DNA from: JBBRLG01 sp038231495
GTDB taxonomy: Bacteria > Planctomycetota > Planctomycetia > Gemmatales > Gemmataceae
Assembly (NCBI GenBank): GCA_038231495.1
Contig: JBBRLG010000022.1
Location: 1-27,733, forward strand
Direction of reading: 5' to 3'
DNA: 27,733 bases
Shown: positions 15,941 to 23,455 of the stretch, in pieces
Layout: every line of letters begins with the position of its first letter
How positions within the stretch are numbered: the first letter of the stretch is position 1
Made by a program: the position numbers and the translations under genes
Notes under the pieces: generated by a model
Databases searched by the model: none
Told to the model about the DNA's origin: nothing
What the model saw: the letters and a program-made list of their open reading frames with translations, nothing else

Positions 15941-17308
15941 TTAGCGGACACGCAGCGCGCGGGCGATGAGGTCGTAGCCGTCCGCGCCGGTGACGCGCGC
16001 CCGTACCAGGTCGCCCGGCCGCATGTTTTTGCCCTTCACGCGCACCGTGCAGTCGATCTCCGGCGCGTCGGCATGGCCGCGCGCCAGGACGTGGCCGGGA
16101 ACCTCCGGGTCGGCGGCGTCCACAATCACCTCGATCTCCTTGCCGACCTGCTCCCGCGTCCAGGCGAAGGCGACTTCTTGCTGCAAGGCCATCAGTTGGT
16201 CGCGGCGCTCGGCCTTCACTTCTTCGGGCAGATGATCGGGCAGCCGTGCCGCCGGCGTGCCGGGTTCCAGCGAATAGGGGAACACGCCCGCACGCTCGAA
16301 GCGCGTCGTTTGCATGAAATCGCGCAGTTCTTCAAACTCGGCGTCCGTCTCGCCGGGGAAGCCGACGATGAACGTCGTCCGCAGGGTCAGGTTCGGGACC
16401 GCCTTACGCAAGCGGATCAGGAGGTCTTCGGTCTCGGCCCGGTTCACGCGCCGCTGCATCCGCCGTAACATGCGGTCGTTGATGTGCTGCAACGGCATGT
16501 CGAGATACGGAATGATTTTCTTGGATGTCGCCAGGGTTTCGATCAGTTCGTCGGTGAAATGGATCGGGTAAGCGTACAGGATGCGGATCCATTCCAGGCC
16601 TTCGACCTGGTTCAGTTCGCGCAGCAGTTCGGCCAGGCGAACCCGGCCGTAGAGGTCGAGACCGTAATACGTCGTGTCCTGGGCGACCACGATCAACTCG
16701 CGCACGCCGTCAGCGACGAGTTCGCGCGCCTCGCGCAACACTTCTTCGATGGGCTTGGTGACGTGCTTGCCGCGCATGCCGGGGATGGCACAAAACGTAC
16801 AAAGTCGGTCGCAACCTTCCGAGATTTTCAGGTAAGCATAATGCCGCGGCGTGATGCGCAAGCGGGCGGTGTCTTCCTGCGCCTTGACGGGGGCGGGGCG
16901 GAAGAGGCTGCGCTGTTCGTCGTGTAGACGCTTGGAAAGCGTGCGGTCGATGACCTGGGTGATTTCCTCGCGGCCGAAGACGCCGACGATGTGATCGACG
17001 CCCGGCACCTCGGCGAGCAGGTCGTCCTTCTTGCGCTCGGCCAGGCAGCCGGCGACGACGACGGCGCCGACGCGACCCTGACCCTTGAGGGCGAGCATCT
17101 CGCGGATGACGCCGAGCGACTCCTGGCGGGCCGGCTCGATGAAGCCGCAGGTGTTGACGATCACCACATCGGCCCCGTCGGCGTTCGGCGTGAGGATGTA
17201 GCCGTCCTGCGCCAACTTGCCCAGCATGCGCTCGGAATCGACGGTGTTTTTGGGGCAGCCCAGGCTAACGAAGGCAAAACGGCGTTCTGGCTTGGTATTC
17301 TCTTTCAT
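15941..17308 (-). CDS. rimO: Ribosomal protein uS12 (S12) methylthiotransferase
   Basis: The product has 455 residues from the ATG at 17308. The N-terminal MTTase domain has VSLGCPKNTVDSERMLG with cluster cysteines C18, C54 and C88; the radical-SAM core has CDRLCTFC (C166, C170, C173) in KISEGCDRLCTFCAIPGMRG; and a C-terminal TRAM-like domain ends near VRARVTGADGYDLIARAL. GCPKN.VDSE is the RimO rather than MiaB signature. It adds a methylthio group to the conserved Asp of ribosomal protein S12 using two Fe-S clusters. The frame extends upstream to 17335, but that adds residues unlike the family. It follows a small gene by 7 nt. Confidence 0.93.
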   Translation of the reverse strand: MKENTKPERRFAFVSLGCPKNTVDSERMLGKLAQDGYILTPNADGADVVIVNTCGFIEPARQESLGVIREMLALKGQGRVGAVVVAGCLAERKKDDLLAEVPGVDHIVGVFGREEITQVIDRTLSKRLHDEQRSLFRPAPVKAQEDTARLRITPRHYAYLKISEGCDRLCTFCAIPGMRGKHVTKPIEEVLREARELVADGVRELIVVAQDTTYYGLDLYGRVRLAELLRELNQVEGLEWIRILYAYPIHFTDELIETLATSKKIIPYLDMPLQHINDRMLRRMQRRVNRAETEDLLIRLRKAVPNLTLRTTFIVGFPGETDAEFEELRDFMQTTRFERAGVFPYSLEPGTPAARLPDHLPEEVKAERRDQLMALQQEVAFAWTREQVGKEIEVIVDAADPEVPGHVLARGHADAPEIDCTVRVKGKNMRPGDLVRARVTGADGYDLIARALRVR

Positions 17309-17315
17309 GGGTGTA

Positions 17316-17555
17316 TTAGTGTACCGGAGTCTCAAGGTAGGAAATGGACTCGGTCAGCATTAGAGAAATGCTTTCCGCTTCATCAGGGATTTCGCGATCG
17401 TCGCCGCTAGCCTTGAATACGAGGACGTAGCTTTTAAGTACCTTAATCATCTCCGGGTGGCGAACGTCGAAGGTCCGACCACTCGCCAAATGGATACGAA
17501 AGGACCGGAATGGCTCGGCCTTGACGAAACCAAGGACCGTCTGGGGCGTCATCAT
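17316..17555 (-). CDS. ~80-residue protein, copy 1 of a local triplication
   Basis: The 79-residue product has the shared core AEPFRSFRIHLASGRTFDVRHPEMIKV, here in residues 13-39, then a less conserved middle and SISLMLTESISYLE at the C-terminus. The core is a beta-strand-rich pattern found in many small planctomycete proteins of unknown function. A second copy lies at 17649-17903 and a broken third at 18032-18280. A GGAG-containing site (AAAGGAGCG) precedes the ATG. Rim O starts 7 nt downstream, so the two may be co-transcribed. Confidence 0.7.
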   Translation of the reverse strand: MMTPQTVLGFVKAEPFRSFRIHLASGRTFDVRHPEMIKVLKSYVLVFKASGDDREIPDEAESISLMLTESISYLETPVH

Positions 17556-17589
17556 CGCTCCGCTCCTTTCGCTTCAAGGTTGCAATCGC

Positions 17590-17649
17590 CTACGCCGTGA
17601 CGAAGGCAAACGTTCGGGGGGTCGATTCCTTTGCAGGAGTCTTGCTCAT
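17590..17649 (-). CDS. Putative 19-residue peptide ending TFAFVTA
   Basis: The ATG overlaps the TGA of the preceding small gene (TGATG, shared base 17649), and the frame encodes MSKTPAKESTPRTFAFVTA before a TAG, 34 nt upstream of copy 1. A second frame with the same C-terminal motif precedes copy 2. Conservation of the TFAFV.A-stop block together with start/stop coupling suggests translation, but the similarity could also come simply from duplication of the leader. Confidence 0.4.
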   Translation of the reverse strand: MSKTPAKESTPRTFAFVTA

Positions 17650-17903
17650 CACGCCCCCTGCGGACGGGTCGTTGCGTCCAACGGTTCGACGAATTCGGTC
17701 AGAAGAAGCGAGACTTCAACCTGCTGCTCCTTGGCTTCGGTTGGCTCGTCGCTCATGAACGTGAAGATCGTCATCGTCGTCCGGCCGACCTGGACCATTT
17801 CGGGATGGCGAATCTCGAATATCCGTCCACCGGCCATCTGGATGCGGAATGGGCGGAACGGCTCTGCCGTCACATAGCTGCCGATTCGTTGATAAGTAAT
17901 CAT
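17649..17903 (-). CDS. ~80-residue protein, copy 2 of a local triplication
   Basis: The 84-residue product contains TAEPFRPFRIQMAGGRIFEIRHPEMVQVGR, the same core as copies 1 and 3, followed by an acidic middle (DEPTEAKEQQ) and VEVSLLLTEFVEPL. The ATG at 17903 has GAGGAAG about 6 nt upstream; the longer frame to 18104 has no family resemblance. Function unknown. It lies between two tiny TFAFV-type frames. Confidence 0.7.
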   Translation of the reverse strand: MITYQRIGSYVTAEPFRPFRIQMAGGRIFEIRHPEMVQVGRTTMTIFTFMSDEPTEAKEQQVEVSLLLTEFVEPLDATTRPQGA

Positions 17904-17944
17904 CAATTCTTCCTCTGCGCTACCAGTTCCTTGGCTGCGATCGC

Positions 17945-17995
17945 CTACGCCTTGACGAAGGCGAACGTGGGTTTCTGCATCGTCTTTCCAGTCAC
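17945..17995 (-). CDS. Putative 16-residue peptide ending TFAFVKA
   Basis: From the GTG at 17995 the frame reads MTGKTMQKPTFAFVKA; an ATG at 17980 would give an 11-residue form with GGAAAG just upstream. It ends with TAG 41 nt before copy 2. The KT...K..P.TFAFV.A pattern matches the peptide at 17590-17649. Expression is unproven. Confidence 0.35.
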   Translation of the reverse strand: MTGKTMQKPTFAFVKA

Positions 17996-18031
17996 TCCGG
18001 GCTTGGGGTCTTGAGTCGGGTCGGGCAGCGA

Positions 18032-18280
18032 CTAGCTGCCGGAAGTTACAGGCGCATGGAGGGAGGCCAACGACTCGATGAGAAAGAGTGAGAGCTTCTC
18101 CCAACTATGCGGGCCATTCGGATCGCCGGCGGCCGGGGCCTAAACCGTCAAGGTGCTACGCCCCATCTGCACGAACTCCGGGTGGCGGACTTCAAATGTC
18201 CGCCCGCTCGCCGTGTGGATGCGAAACGGCTGAAACGGCTCGGCGAAAACGATCTCCATTATCTCTCTCGGCGTCATCAT
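18032..18280 (-). pseudogene. Third copy of the ~80-residue family, broken by an in-frame TAG
   Basis: From the ATG at 18280 the frame encodes MMTPREIMEIVFAEPFQPFR and the SGRTFEVRHPE core, then stops at a TAG (18140-18142) after 46 residues. Reading past that codon, the same frame continues to a stop at 18032-18034 and recovers EKLSLFLIESLASL, the counterpart of the VEVSLLLTEFVEPL segment in copy 2. The most economical view is a single nonsense mutation in a duplicate. Its leader retains an AFAFLTA-like trace but has lost the stop of the tiny peptide. Confidence 0.7.
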
Positions 18281-18645
18281 GGCGTCGTACCTTTTCCTGG
18301 CAGCAGCGCCGCGCCGTCAGGAAAGCGAAGGCACCGTTCGGGAAATGGCAGATGCCCAAAAAAAGCCCCTATTCAGGGTAAGGTGGCCGGTCGTGGAGTC
18401 AATGGCTCTCGCTTGGCGCGGCCCTGCGTCGATCCTCGGGGACTCTGCGAATATCTTGTCGTTATAGCTGATTGGCTGTACGAGCGTCAAGTTGGGACGC
18501 CGACCGGAGGCAGCCGCTCATTCGTCCTGCCGGATCAAAAAGGCGAAAAGGCGAGGGGTGGCCTGGTATTTCCTTGACAGGACTCATTGCCGAGATGAAG
18601 AAGGATCAAGATGCGTTTCCTTCTTGGGGCAATCTTGGGGCAATC
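18281..18645. other. Intergenic region without a supported gene
   Basis: This lies between divergent genes. It holds the degenerate leader of the broken third copy and, at 18623-18644, two perfect tandem copies of CTTGGGGCAAT directly before the lipoprotein start. No coding frame or clear promoter was recognised. Confidence 0.5.
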
Positions 18646-19044
18646 ATGAACACAACCCTGCGCCGTGCTGCCGTTGCCGTGCCGTTGCTCGTCTGCCTCC
18701 TCCTTGGCGGTTGCGGATCGAGCGATAGCGACCGGCTCGTCGGCAAGTGGAGTCAGAGCACTTCGGAAGAATTGGCGAAAAGCGGCCTGACGATCACGTT
18801 CTTGCGTGCGGGTGAATTCCGCATGGCCACGACCATGAAAACGGAGGTCATGCAGATGCCTCTCAACGCCGGGGGTTCCTGGGTAATCAAAGGGAAAACG
18901 CTAGAGTGCAAGCCATCATCCGTCAATCAAGCCGCCGTTACCCTTGACGATTTTACCTGGGAAATCAAAACACTGACGAAGGACAAATTCACCTTCGTGG
19001 TCAAGGAAACCCAACTTGAGATGACGCTGTTTCGGATCGAATAG
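18646..19044 (+). CDS. Small secreted lipoprotein
   Basis: The 132-residue product has an n-region with two Arg, a hydrophobic core AVAVPLLVCLLLGGC and a lipobox LLGGC ending at residue ~23, so it should be a lipoprotein. The mature part starts with DRLVGKWSQSTSEE and has alternating strands (TITFLRAGEFRMATTM, GGSWVIKGKTLEC), reminiscent of the lipocalin-like small planctomycete families with an LVGKW motif. That family link is from pattern only. The ATG at 18646 is chosen because it puts the signal sequence first; the frame is open to 18472. The next gene begins 24 nt after its stop. Confidence 0.75.
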   Translation: MNTTLRRAAVAVPLLVCLLLGGCGSSDSDRLVGKWSQSTSEELAKSGLTITFLRAGEFRMATTMKTEVMQMPLNAGGSWVIKGKTLECKPSSVNQAAVTLDDFTWEIKTLTKDKFTFVVKETQLEMTLFRIE

Positions 19045-19068
19045 CCATCCCTTAAGGTGAGGTACCTC

Positions 19069-19725
19069 ATGTCCGCTCGACGTTTCTTCCTGTTTCCAGC
19101 CCTGGCGTGCTTCTTGCTTGTGACTCCGGCGGCTCCCGGCGACGACAAGAAAGAGCCCCTGCCGCCGTTCTTTGCCACCCAATCCGTCAGCTGGTCGGAG
19201 AGTTCGGAAGGCGTCGTCGGCGTTTGTAACGGTGCCGTGTTGTTCGAGAGAAACCGGCCCGTGGTCTGCTTCGGCATCAACAAGCGGCCCAACGACAAAG
19301 GTCGGTACGTGTACCTGCTCCTCTTCCGGACCGCCCCGGGCGATGGGTTTGATTTCACGGTCGGGGGTTCCTCCCGGACCAGCAGCGACGAGACGAACAG
19401 CAAGACTTCCCTGATTCTGGAAAAAAAGACAATCGAGGTGGCTTACAAGTTCAAGGCCGACGAGAAGACGCACGCACTCATGAGCGAAGCGCTGACGGTC
19501 GGCGGCAAGGAGGTCAAGGAAGGGATGCCGCGCGTCTTCCTCGTGGACCTGACCCAAGACAAGGTGACTTACGAGCCGGTGAAGGTGGACCTGCCCGACG
19601 CGTTGCCGGACCTGAAAGACGGGGGCAATGAGAAATCAGTCACGGCGCTGCACAAGGCCATCGACCAGCTCAAGGCGAAGTCGCCGGAGGTCAAGAAGTT
19701 CCTGGAGGCGAAGGCGGAGAAGTAA
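19069..19725 (+). CDS. Secreted protein of unknown function
   Basis: The 218-residue product has a signal peptide (RRFFLFPALACFLLVTPAAPG) with likely cleavage after the Ala/Pro-rich end. The mature part is acidic/basic mixed, with no recognised domain; it contains SESSEGVVGVCNGAVLFE and ends in a Lys-rich helix LKAKSPEVKKFLEAKAEK. The ATG at 19069 has GGTGAGGT 5 nt upstream, better than the upstream GTG at 19057. It probably forms a two-gene unit with the lipoprotein before it. I do not recognise the family. Confidence 0.7.
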   Translation: MSARRFFLFPALACFLLVTPAAPGDDKKEPLPPFFATQSVSWSESSEGVVGVCNGAVLFERNRPVVCFGINKRPNDKGRYVYLLLFRTAPGDGFDFTVGGSSRTSSDETNSKTSLILEKKTIEVAYKFKADEKTHALMSEALTVGGKEVKEGMPRVFLVDLTQDKVTYEPVKVDLPDALPDLKDGGNEKSVTALHKAIDQLKAKSPEVKKFLEAKAEK

Positions 19726-19728
19726 GGC

Positions 19729-19770
19729 TGCCGCTTGCGGCTGAGCGCCCGCGCTCAGCCGCAAGCGGCA
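19729..19770. repeat. Perfect 20-nt-arm palindrome after a gene stop
   Basis: Arms TGCCGCTTGCGGCTGAGCGC (19729-19748) and its exact reverse complement (19751-19770) flank a CC loop, three bases after the stop codon. The same GCCGCTTGCGGCT core is at 14079-14112. It could stop transcription but lacks a T-run. Confidence 0.85.
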
Positions 19771-19813
19771 AATTCGCCCACCTTACCCGACCGGAACGGC
19801 CTGCCGTACCGCC

Positions 19814-19842
19814 TTGATTTGTGCGGCCCCTCAGACTACAAT
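19814..19842 (+). promoter_or_regulatory. Sigma70-type promoter of clpC
   Basis: TTGATT (19814-19819), exactly 17 nt, then TACAAT (19837-19842): close to consensus at both boxes with ideal spacing. Transcription would start near 19849, giving a leader of about 245 nt before clpC. The leader from 19849 to 20092 shows no supported gene. No CtsR-like or CIRCE-like operator was seen. Confidence 0.6.
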
Positions 19843-20092
19843 CTCTAGGGGTAAATAGGGCCAACCACCTTTTTGCACCTCACCACACCACCCGTCTCAT
19901 CACGGCCAGCCCGCGCACCCGGAACGCCCTTCCGGCCGAGACGGTACGCACCGCAGTGGTTTCCCTCTGGACATCCGGGGGGCGAATGAGAAGAATTGCA
20001 AAGACGACACGAGACAACACGGTACTTTCCCTTCCCCCACCCCCTCGGACCGCCGAACCGGATGAGGATCGGGATAGTCGGAGATGGCTGGA

Positions 20093-22615
20093 ATGTATGA
20101 ACGCTTCACGGACCGCGCCCGGAAGGTGATGCAGCTCGCCAACCAAGAGGCGCAGCGCTTCAACCACGAGTACATCGGCACCGAACACATCCTCCTCGGC
20201 CTCGTCAAGGAGGGGTCCGGCGTCGCCGCCAACGTCCTCAAGAATCTTGACATCGACCTCCGCAAGATTCGGCTGGAAGTCGAAAAGATCGTCCAGTCCG
20301 GCCCCGACATGGTGACCATGGGCAAACTGCCCCAGACGCCGCGGGCCAAGAAGGTCATCGAATACTCCATCGAGGAGGCACGCAACCTCAACCACAACTA
20401 CGTCGGCACCGAACACCTCCTACTGGGCCTGCTGCGCGAACAGGAAGGCGTGGCCGCCCAGGTTTTGATGAATCTCGGCCTCAAGCTCGAAGAAGTGCGC
20501 GAGGAAGTCCTTAATTTACTGGGGCACAATATGCCTACGGAAGAAAGCGGCAGCGGCAGCAGCGGCGAACGCCAGCCCAGCAAGGGCAAGTCCAAGACCC
20601 CCGCCCTCGATAGCTTCGGTCGCGACCTGACCGAGCTGGCACGCCAGGGCAAGCTCGACCCCGTCATCGGCCGGGCCAACGAGATCGAGCGCGTCATCCA
20701 GATCCTCAGCCGCCGCACCAAGAACAACCCCGTCCTCCTCGGCGAGGCCGGCGTCGGCAAGACCGCCATCGTCGAAGGGCTGGCCCAGCTGGTCGTGGAC
20801 AGCAACGTCCCCGAACTGCTGCGCGACCGCCGCATCGTCGTCCTCGACCTCGCCATGATGGTCGCCGGCACCAAGTACCGCGGCCAGTTCGAGGAACGCA
20901 TCAAGGCGGTCATGAACGAAGTCCGCCGCGCCAAGAACACCATCCTGTTCATCGACGAACTGCACACCCTGGTCGGTGCGGGCGGTGCGGAAGGGGCCAT
21001 CGACGCCTCCAACGTGCTCAAGCCGGCCCTGGCCCGCGGCGAAATCCAGTGCATCGGCGCGACGACGCTGGACGAATATCGCAAGTACATCGAGAAGGAC
21101 GGCGCGCTGGAACGCCGGTTCCAGCAGATCATCGTCAACCCGCCCTCGAAGACCGAGACGGTCGAAATCCTCCGCGGCCTGCGCGACCGCTACGAGGCCC
21201 ACCACCGCGTCCAGATCCACGACGATGCGCTGACCGAAGCGGTCGAGTTGTCGGACCGCTACATCAGCGGCCGTTGCCTGCCGGACAAGGCCATCGACGT
21301 GATCGACGAGGCCGGGGCCCGCGTCCGCTTGAAAGCCATGACCCGCCCGCCGGACTTGAAGGACCTCGACGCCCAGATGGAGCAATTGATTCAGGAGAAG
21401 GAAGCCGCCGTCGCCGAGCAGGACTTCGAGAAGGCCGCCCACCTGCGCGACCAGGCCGACAAGCTCAAGAAGAAGAAGGAAACCATCACCCGCGAGTGGC
21501 GCGAGAAGTCGAAGGTGATCGACGGGATCGTCGATAAAGACGTGATTGCCGAGGTGGTCAGCAAGATCACGGGCGTGCCCCTCAAGCGGCTCGAAGACAA
21601 CGAAACGGCGCGCCTGCTGCAAATGGAGGACGAACTGCACCGGCAGGTCGTCAGCCAGCACGAGGCCATCAGCGCCATCGCCAAGGCGGTGCGCAAGAGC
21701 CGGGCCGGCCTGAAAGACCCGAAGCGTCCGATCGGCAGCTTCATCTTCGCCGGGCCGACCGGCGTCGGCAAAACGCTGTTGGCCAAGCGCCTCGCGCACT
21801 TCATGTTCGGCGACGAGAACGCGCTCGTCCAACTGGACATGTCGGAGTACCAGGAGAAGCACAACGTCAGCCGGCTGACGGGCGCGCCTCCGGGCTACAT
21901 CGGCTACGAAGAGGGCGGCCAGCTGACCGAGAAGATTCGCCGCAAGCCGTACAGCGTGGTGCTCCTCGACGAGATCGAGAAGGCCCACCCCGAGGTCTGG
22001 AACATCTTGTTGCAGATCATGGAAGAAGGCCGACTGACCGACAACGTGGGCCGGATCATCGACTTCAAGAACACGATCGTCATCATGACGACGAACATCG
22101 GGGCCGAGCAGATCGCGGGCCGCACGGAAATGGGCATCCACACGTTGATGAAGAAAAACGAGGCCGCCACCTACGAGAGCATGAAGAACAAGCTCAAGGT
22201 CGAGATGGAACGCAACTTCCGGCCCGAATTCCTCAACCGCGTGGACGATATCATCGTCTTCCGCGCGTTGACGAAGGAGAACCTGAAGAAGATCATCGAT
22301 ATCGAGCTGGTGAAGGTCTCCAAGCGCCTGAAGGAAAAGGGTCTGACCTTAGTGATGAACGACGAGGCGAAGGAGCTGCTCATCGACAAGGGCACGAGCC
22401 TGGACTACGGTGCGCGGCCCTTGCGTCGGGCGATCGAGCATTTCCTGGAAGACCCGCTGTCGGAAGACCTGCTCCGGGGCAAGTTCGTCGGCAAGGACAC
22501 GATCAACGCCCGCGTCGGCGAGGTGGACGGCGAGAAGAAGCTGATCTTCGACACGACGGGAGCGCTGGTGGCGTCGGAACTGGTAACGACCGGGCCGGCG
22601 GAGAGCAAGAACTGA
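20093..22615 (+). CDS. clpC: ATP-dependent Clp protease ATP-binding subunit ClpC
   Basis: The 840-residue product begins MYERFTDRARKVMQLANQEA, the usual ClpC N-terminus; the ATG at 20093 has GGAG 9 nt upstream and is preferred to the ATG at 20084. Order: double Clp_N repeat (~1-145), AAA+ module 1 with Walker A GEAGVGKT (~217) and the Walker B ILFIDELHTL, a UVR-type coiled region (EQDFEKAAHLRDQADKLKKK, ~440-460), AAA+ module 2 with GPTGVGKT (~554) and VLLDEIEKAHPEV, and the C-terminal D2-small domain (GARPLRRAIEHFLEDPLSE). It unfolds substrates for ClpP and acts in protein quality control. The middle-domain and UVR segment identify ClpC rather than ClpB. It is a single-gene unit with its own promoter and terminator. 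Confidence 0.96.
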   Translation: MYERFTDRARKVMQLANQEAQRFNHEYIGTEHILLGLVKEGSGVAANVLKNLDIDLRKIRLEVEKIVQSGPDMVTMGKLPQTPRAKKVIEYSIEEARNLNHNYVGTEHLLLGLLREQEGVAAQVLMNLGLKLEEVREEVLNLLGHNMPTEESGSGSSGERQPSKGKSKTPALDSFGRDLTELARQGKLDPVIGRANEIERVIQILSRRTKNNPVLLGEAGVGKTAIVEGLAQLVVDSNVPELLRDRRIVVLDLAMMVAGTKYRGQFEERIKAVMNEVRRAKNTILFIDELHTLVGAGGAEGAIDASNVLKPALARGEIQCIGATTLDEYRKYIEKDGALERRFQQIIVNPPSKTETVEILRGLRDRYEAHHRVQIHDDALTEAVELSDRYISGRCLPDKAIDVIDEAGARVRLKAMTRPPDLKDLDAQMEQLIQEKEAAVAEQDFEKAAHLRDQADKLKKKKETITREWREKSKVIDGIVDKDVIAEVVSKITGVPLKRLEDNETARLLQMEDELHRQVVSQHEAISAIAKAVRKSRAGLKDPKRPIGSFIFAGPTGVGKTLLAKRLAHFMFGDENALVQLDMSEYQEKHNVSRLTGAPPGYIGYEEGGQLTEKIRRKPYSVVLLDEIEKAHPEVWNILLQIMEEGRLTDNVGRIIDFKNTIVIMTTNIGAEQIAGRTEMGIHTLMKKNEAATYESMKNKLKVEMERNFRPEFLNRVDDIIVFRALTKENLKKIIDIELVKVSKRLKEKGLTLVMNDEAKELLIDKGTSLDYGARPLRRAIEHFLEDPLSEDLLRGKFVGKDTINARVGEVDGEKKLIFDTTGALVASELVTTGPAESKN

Positions 22616-22646
22616 TTGCCGCACGTCCGACGTAAGGATAACGAAC

Positions 22647-22686
22647 CGAGGGCGGCCTGTGAACCAGGCCGCCCTCGTTGTTTTTC
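22647..22686 (+). terminator. Rho-independent terminator of clpC
   Basis: A perfect 12-bp stem CGAGGGCGGCCT (22647-22658) / AGGCCGCCCTCG (22666-22677) with a 7-nt loop is followed by TTGTTTTT. It lies 31 nt after the clpC stop. Confidence 0.9.
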
Positions 22687-22757
22687 CATCCGGCTCAGGA
22701 TTGAACCGATAATGGCGCACAGGCCGGGAGATCCCAAAGCGAAATTGCATTCCCACT

Positions 22758-22798
22758 TGTAAGGGTTTGGCACCGAACTTCGGTTAAGCTTGGGAGGG
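22758..22798 (+). promoter_or_regulatory. Candidate ECF-sigma promoter of the sigma/kinase operon
   Basis: TGTAAGGGTT (22758-22767), 17 nt, then TAAGCTTGGGAGGG from 22785. The same arrangement, with the same 17-nt spacing and matching bases at both boxes, occurs at 27199-27242 before the zinc-ribbon gene. It ends about 45 nt before the sigma-factor start, so autoregulation is likely. Confidence 0.55.
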
Positions 22799-22843
22799 TG
22801 CCGCGCCTAGGGCCGGCAAACTGAGGCGAGGTAGGAGACGAGC

Positions 22844-23455
22844 TTGAACGAATCTTCGCAATCGACCGTGATCTACCTTGCCATCCTGGGCAAGCTGTTT
22901 GAGGAGCACCGTCCGAAGCTGGTCGAGATGGCGCGCCGGCGCATCGACCCCGCGCTGGTTGCACGCACCGACGCGGAGGCCGTCGTCAACGACGCTTACA
23001 TGGTTGCCCAGCGCAAGTGGCCCGGCTTTGAGGAGCGGTCGGCAACCTCGACTTACGCCTGGCTGTACCGCATCGTCCGCGACTGCCTCAGCGAGGCGTG
23101 GCGGCGCGAGACGCGCGACCGCCGCGACGGCCGCAAAGACATGCCGCTGCCGGAGCAATCGTCGCTGCAACTGGTATGCGGCCTGGTTAGCCCGGCCACC
23201 GACCCCCAACGAGCGGCGGAGCGGGACGAGGAGCGCGCGATCCTGCGCCAGCGGATGCGGCAAGTCCTGGACATGCTGCGCGACACGGATCGCGAAGTCC
23301 TGTGGATGCGGCACTACGATGGCCTGACCTTCCCGGAGGCGGCCGCGGTCCTGGAGATCACCGAGAACGCCGCCACGGTGCGCTACGTGCGGGCGCTGAA
23401 GCGCCTGAAGGACCTGTGGCAACAACTCTTTCCAAACACGGGGCCGGAGTCATGA
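22844..23455 (+). CDS. ECF-type RNA polymerase sigma factor
   Basis: The 203-residue product has sigma region 2 at ~20-90 (LFEEHRPKLVEMARRRIDP, EAVVNDAYMVAQRKWPGF, YAWLYRIVRDCLSEAWRRE) and sigma region 4 at ~130-195 (LDMLRDTDREVLWMRHYDGL and a helix-turn-helix PEAAAVLEITENAATVRYVR). It should direct RNA polymerase to a small set of promoters. It starts at TTG 22844 with a strong AGGAG 7 nt upstream, an unusual start codon well supported by the site. Its stop overlaps the kinase start (ATGA). This sigma-kinase pairing is common in planctomycetes, where the kinase is thought to control the sigma factor. Confidence 0.9.
   Translation: MNESSQSTVIYLAILGKLFEEHRPKLVEMARRRIDPALVARTDAEAVVNDAYMVAQRKWPGFEERSATSTYAWLYRIVRDCLSEAWRRETRDRRDGRKDMPLPEQSSLQLVCGLVSPATDPQRAAERDEERAILRQRMRQVLDMLRDTDREVLWMRHYDGLTFPEAAAVLEITENAATVRYVRALKRLKDLWQQLFPNTGPES

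Noticed and set aside
20516..22141. 541-codon minus-strand frame opposite clpC
   Set aside because: A shadow frame; clpC on the other strand is unmistakable across the whole interval.
22690..22712. Possible tRNA 3' end on the minus strand (GGTTCAATCC-like T arm)
   Set aside because: No matching acceptor, D or anticodon arms could be found, so it is a chance or remnant match.
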